From NCBI GenBank assembly GCA_002373755.1, contig DFJU01000060.1, positions 10,322-27,601 on the forward strand: a stretch of 17,280 bases of DNA, read 5' to 3'. Position 1 is the stretch's first letter; each line of letters begins with the position of its first letter. Origin of the DNA: Bacteroidales bacterium UBA3663. Lineage in GTDB: Bacteria > Bacteroidota > Bacteroidia > Bacteroidales > UBA3663. The notes below the pieces were generated by a model. The model ran no database searches. It was given only the letters and a program-made list of their open reading frames with translations, and was not told the origin of the DNA. This document shows positions 14,932 through 17,280 of this stretch, piece after piece. The position numbers and the translations under genes are program-made.

Positions 14932-15690
14932 ATGAATTACAAGAAAAGAAAAAAATCGGCCTTGATTTTGATGGCGTCTATCCTGATGACTTTGCCATGC
15001 GCATCGTGCAGTAACAACAACACCAAGGAAGACGCAAAAGTCTATGTTGACCTCGGATTGCCAAGTGGAACTCTGTGGGCTATGTGCAATGTCGGTGCCG
15101 ACAGCCCTGAGAAGCCGGGCGACTACTATGCCTGGGGTGAGACCAAGACCTATGGTGAGGAGGATCAGAGCAATATGATGAACTACAACTACGCTGGTTC
15201 ATACGTAAAGACTGCCTACAACTGGTGCACCTACAAGTTCTGCGAGGGTAGCGAAACGTCGATGACTAAGTATTGCATTTCGGCCGACTGCGGTGTGGTT
15301 GACAGCTTGCGCATGCTTGAGCCTGTCGACGACGTCGCAACCGTCGTTATGGGCGAGAATTGGCGTATGCCAACCGAGAAGGAATGGAAGGAACTTCATG
15401 CCTCATGCACCTGGACATGGGTTGCAAACGGCAAGTCGTCCGGCTATAAGGTTACTGGTCCGAACGGCAACAGCATCTTCTTGCCAGCCGCAGGTGCCCG
15501 TTTCAGCAAGGGAAATTTGAGCGATGTCGGCGAATATGGCTACTATTGGTCAAACTGCGTCGGCCGTTCAAACTGCTACAATGCTTATTGTATGCGTTTC
15601 TGCGAGGCCATCATCGAGACATGCAGTATTCACCGTGGCTACGGCCGTTCAGTTCGTCCGGTGTGCAATCCGGCTTCATCCGTCAAGTAA
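14932..15690 (+). CDS. Cysteine-rich lipoprotein with a FISUMP/DUF1566-type domain
   Basis: 252-residue predicted lipoprotein. The N-terminus has a lysine-rich stretch (KKRKK), a hydrophobic core and the likely lipidation cysteine C26 (sequence LPCASC, then SNNN). The mature part matches a domain very common in Bacteroidales surface proteins: YVDLGLPSGTLWAMCNVGA (38-56), GDYYAWGETKTYG (63-75), NWRMPTEKEWKEL (143-155), SIFLPAAGAR (181-190), YYWSN (204-208) and RSVRPVC (239-245). The fold is thought to be sulfatase-modifying/lectin-like, but no function is established. Unusual here is the number of cysteines: twelve besides C23 and C26, five of them packed in 209-231. A reducing periplasmic state, disulfides or metal binding are all possible. 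It faces the acid phosphatase gene across a shared terminator. Confidence 0.8.
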   Translation: MNYKKRKKSALILMASILMTLPCASCSNNNTKEDAKVYVDLGLPSGTLWAMCNVGADSPEKPGDYYAWGETKTYGEEDQSNMMNYNYAGSYVKTAYNWCTYKFCEGSETSMTKYCISADCGVVDSLRMLEPVDDVATVVMGENWRMPTEKEWKELHASCTWTWVANGKSSGYKVTGPNGNSIFLPAAGARFSKGNLSDVGEYGYYWSNCVGRSNCYNAYCMRFCEAIIETCSIHRGYGRSVRPVCNPASSVK

Positions 15691-15757
15691 AGTCTTCACA
15701 GTGTCCGGCGTAGGTAATTCTTTGAGCTACGCGGATTCTTTGTCCGACAATTGAAAA

Positions 15758-15794
15758 AAAATAGGCCAGCGGGTTCGTCCTGCCGGCCTATTTT
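15758..15794 (+). terminator. Bidirectional Rho-independent terminator
   Basis: AAAATAGGCC (15758-15767) pairs perfectly with GGCCTATTTT (15785-15794). After one mismatch a further five pairs close on the loop TTCGT. There are A residues before and T residues after, so it can work on both strands. It lies between the lipoprotein stop (15690) and the convergent phosphatase stop (15796). Confidence 0.88.
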
Positions 15795-15795
15795 A

Positions 15796-16623
15796 TTATT
15801 TTTGTTTGTGCTTCTTTGGTGCGATGTTTTTGCCTTTCTTCTTCTTCTCCAACTTCATTTTCTTTTTGAAGTTCGGTTTCGACGGTTTCTCCGAAAATTC
15901 GATTTTGGCGCGTTGCAGACAATCCTGATATGCGCTGTCGGCCAACAATCGCGAAAAAGCCATGCTTGCGGAGAGCATTCCGGCCTCGATGTCCGATTGG
16001 TAATGATAACCCAAAACTACGCGACTGTGGCAGATGTCGTAGCCTATGCGGGCGATTTCATTGCTGTGTTCGGGGTCGATGACTGTGAGCAACAACGCAA
16101 GCGACCACGCGCGTACGGAATGTCCTGACGGATAGGATGCGAACGGACTGTAAGCCTCGTTCTTGGGGTCGGGAGTCGGTTCGTTGAAGTATGAGTACGG
16201 CCTTTGCCGGGCGAATTTCTCTTTCGATTCGGAGATGCTTGCGCGGACGTCGTTGATGGTGCCGGCCATGAGCTGCGCCAAAATCGGGTGGCTCTTTTTG
16301 CTGAGTTTCCGGTTCACGGCCGGGCTGAACCGCTTCATGTAGTAGGCGACGCTGGTGCTCACATCGGCCAATGCGGTGTCAAGTCGCGTAGTGAGACGCT
16401 CAGCCTTTCCCTTAACGTAAAAAATGCTGTCGCGCACAAATTCAGGGTCGGTTGGCGATGGAGGCACTGGCAGAAACACTATGCCCGAAGGCATATCTTT
16501 GGCCGCCACGAACGACGGCGCAGCCTCTTTGGGTTTGTTTTGATTGACTTGGATGGTGTCTTGTGCCGTCGCCGAAATGGCGAACAGGGCGAGCAGAAGC
16601 ATTGTCTTTGATCTTTTCATCAT
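15796..16623 (-). CDS. Class A acid phosphatase (PAP2 superfamily), secreted
   Basis: 275-residue phosphatase of the PAP2/vanadium-haloperoxidase fold. All three signature parts are present: KX6RP (K134, R141, P142), PSGH in FASYPSGHSVRAW (161-173, H168) and SRX5HX3D in CHSRVVLGYHYQSD (S200, R201, H207, D211). The SYPSGH form is that of class A non-specific acid phosphatases. A signal peptide (MMKRSK, then LLLALFAISATA, cleavage near QD) exports it to the periplasm. There are no long membrane spans, unlike lipid-phosphatase members. The C-terminal tail (about 246-275) is extremely lysine-rich and ends KKHKQK; it is not part of the catalytic fold. The gene is alone on the minus strand, with its own -7 box upstream. 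The substrate in vivo is unknown. Confidence 0.93.
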   Translation of the reverse strand: MMKRSKTMLLLALFAISATAQDTIQVNQNKPKEAAPSFVAAKDMPSGIVFLPVPPSPTDPEFVRDSIFYVKGKAERLTTRLDTALADVSTSVAYYMKRFSPAVNRKLSKKSHPILAQLMAGTINDVRASISESKEKFARQRPYSYFNEPTPDPKNEAYSPFASYPSGHSVRAWSLALLLTVIDPEHSNEIARIGYDICHSRVVLGYHYQSDIEAGMLSASMAFSRLLADSAYQDCLQRAKIEFSEKPSKPNFKKKMKLEKKKKGKNIAPKKHKQK

Positions 16624-16716
16624 ATTGAATTTGTCGGGTGCGATGTCGTCATCGAACCTCTGAATTTGAGGTGCAGTTGCTATCGAATTTTGATTTTTGC
16701 GACATTAAGCGAGGTG

Positions 16717-16724
16717 CAAAGATA
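16717..16724 (-). promoter_or_regulatory. Predicted -7 box of the acid phosphatase gene
   Basis: On the minus strand this reads TATCTTTG, a perfect TAnnTTTG match, 94 bp upstream of the start codon. I could not find a convincing -33 element 19-22 bp further out, so it is a half-supported promoter. Confidence 0.5.
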
Positions 16725-16977
16725 GTCATTTTTCGTGAAAATTCGGCTCGTTGCCATGTCAAGCCCTTGCGATGTGAACAATTCGGGTGAAATGATTGCA
16801 AAGTGATAGTCTTGTTGCACAAAACTGTTAATCTTTTATTTTGTATTACAATCGGTTGCGCAAAATCGTATCGGACAAAAAGTTGCCAAATAATACAATA
16901 AGAATTGTCATTCAAACCTCTAAAAAATGCGAAAAAATATAAACTCTGGTTAAAAAAAATGAAATTTGATTGAAATA

Positions 16978-17009
16978 TTTGGACTATTCTTTATAAACAA
17001 TTACCTTCG
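16978..17009 (+). promoter_or_regulatory. Promoter of the 29-residue ORF
   Basis: TTTG (16978-16981), a 20-bp spacer and TACCTTCG (17002-17009, the TAnnTTCG variant) make the best Bacteroidetes-type promoter in the window. The start of transcription would fall near 17015, giving a leader of about 45 nt. Confidence 0.7.
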
Positions 17010-17060
17010 CGGCGAAAAAACAACTATTTACCATTGCTAATATTCTAATCTTTTTGCATC

Positions 17061-17150
17061 ATGAAAGAACATCTGTTTATGTGGTTTGCGTTTTTAATAA
17101 CGTTGCCGCTGCTGGCATTGGTAGGTGTATCCTCCTTTGCTGAGCATTGA
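17061..17150 (+). CDS. Small hydrophobic protein, 29 residues, unknown function
   Basis: ATG at 17061 to TGA at 17148-17150. The protein begins MKEHLFMWFAFLITLPLLAL and ends VGVSSFAEH. It has charged residues only at the ends and one continuous hydrophobic stretch of about 22 residues, fitting a single membrane helix with the N-terminus inside. I do not recognise a family; it resembles in style, not in sequence, the small subunits or modulators of membrane complexes (CydX, KdpF). What makes it credible is its setting: a consensus promoter 50 bp upstream and a perfect 18-bp terminator hairpin 50 bp downstream, with nothing else between. The alternative is a non-coding RNA with a chance ORF, or a leader peptide for a gene outside the window, though the terminator argues against simple read-through. 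Confidence 0.55.
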   Translation: MKEHLFMWFAFLITLPLLALVGVSSFAEH

Positions 17151-17168
17151 AAGATTTATGAATCTTTC
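17149..17168 (+). other. Hairpin overlapping the stop of the small ORF
   Basis: GAAAGATT (17149-17156) and AATCTTTC (17161-17168) are perfect complements around the loop TATG. The left arm includes the last two bases of the TGA stop codon. It has no U-tract, so it is more likely an RNA-stability or regulatory element than a terminator. Confidence 0.5.
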
Positions 17169-17199
17169 GTTTGGAGAGTTCTAAACATTTAGGGTTATC

Positions 17200-17241
17200 A
17201 AACAATAACGTCGTTCCAATTCGGGAGCGACGTTATTGTTT
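17200..17241 (+). terminator. Strong intrinsic terminator
   Basis: AAACAATAACGTCG (17200-17213) is perfectly complementary to bases 17228-17241. Four more pairs (TTCC with GGAG, one G-U) extend the stem to 18 bp around the loop AATTCG. The left arm begins with A residues and the right arm ends in T, so it may act in both directions, also serving whatever gene converges from beyond 17280. Confidence 0.85.
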
Positions 17242-17280
17242 TACCATATACGTAAAAATCGGCGTATAGCTCATTTTGCA

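Larger units (their letters stand above)
16624..17060 (+). other. AT-rich intergenic region without a recognised long gene
   Basis: This 437-bp stretch separates the divergent phosphatase gene and the small ORF. It holds the phosphatase -7 box and a full promoter for the small ORF. It also holds two short inverted repeats: TTGT/ACAA around ATT at 16841-16851 and ACAAT/ATTGT around AAGA near 16895-16908. A minus-strand open frame at 16649-16915 has no family resemblance and covers the phosphatase promoter, so I leave it out. Confidence 0.6.

Noticed and set aside
15705..15734. Hairpin CCGGCGTAG/CTACGCGG after the lipoprotein gene
   Set aside because: Eight pairs with a bulge and a 13-nt loop, no U-tract; the nearby 15758-15794 stem is a far better terminator, and part of the sequence is explained by the recurrent CGCGTAG motif.
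16649..16915. 88-codon minus-strand open frame upstream of the acid phosphatase
   Set aside because: It covers the phosphatase -7 box, has an irregular composition and no recognisable domain.

Overview
The window reads as a Bacteroidales (phylum Bacteroidota) chromosome segment; I cannot name the genus. Grounds: promoters of the Bacteroidetes type (TTTG-like -33 box, about 20 bp, TAnnTTTG/TAnnTTCG -7 box), few Shine-Dalgarno sites, and lineage-typical genes (a serC-serA-DUF1015 group with a short SerA, a DUF4831 protein, a lipoprotein with the 'VDLGLPSGTLWA' domain).

Layout: (1) 1-672, minus: 5' part of cysK, cut by the window edge, with an abrupt GC/codon shift inside the gene. Divergent from it an Lrp/AsnC regulator (890-1381), then rarA (1484-2872), an orphan HigA-type antitoxin (2896-3240) and a small macro-like protein (3298-3702). 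(2) 3977-8998: serC and serA (first two steps from 3-phosphoglycerate towards serine), a degenerate hybrid histidine-kinase-like protein, and a DUF1015 protein. With cysK and its regulator the left half is rich in serine/cysteine genes. (3) 9009-14880: a closely packed plus-strand run: Yip1-like membrane protein, smpB, recR, DUF4831 protein, S41 C-terminal processing protease, dCMP-deaminase-family protein, folD. (4) 14932-16623: a cysteine-rich lipoprotein facing a class A acid phosphatase (PAP2), with a bidirectional terminator between them. (5) 16624-17280: AT-rich, mostly non-coding, but holding a complete mini-transcription unit: a consensus promoter, a 29-codon hydrophobic ORF, and an 18-bp terminator hairpin.

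Most of the window is ordinary housekeeping DNA. The points worth following are: the mosaic or chimeric cysK; an 8-mer (TCGCGTAG) found 11 times where about 0.5 is expected; the catalytically dead-looking sensor kinase inside the serine cluster; the non-canonical SerA active site; and the self-contained small membrane protein at the right end. I saw no tRNA, rRNA, CRISPR array, insertion sequence or prophage.
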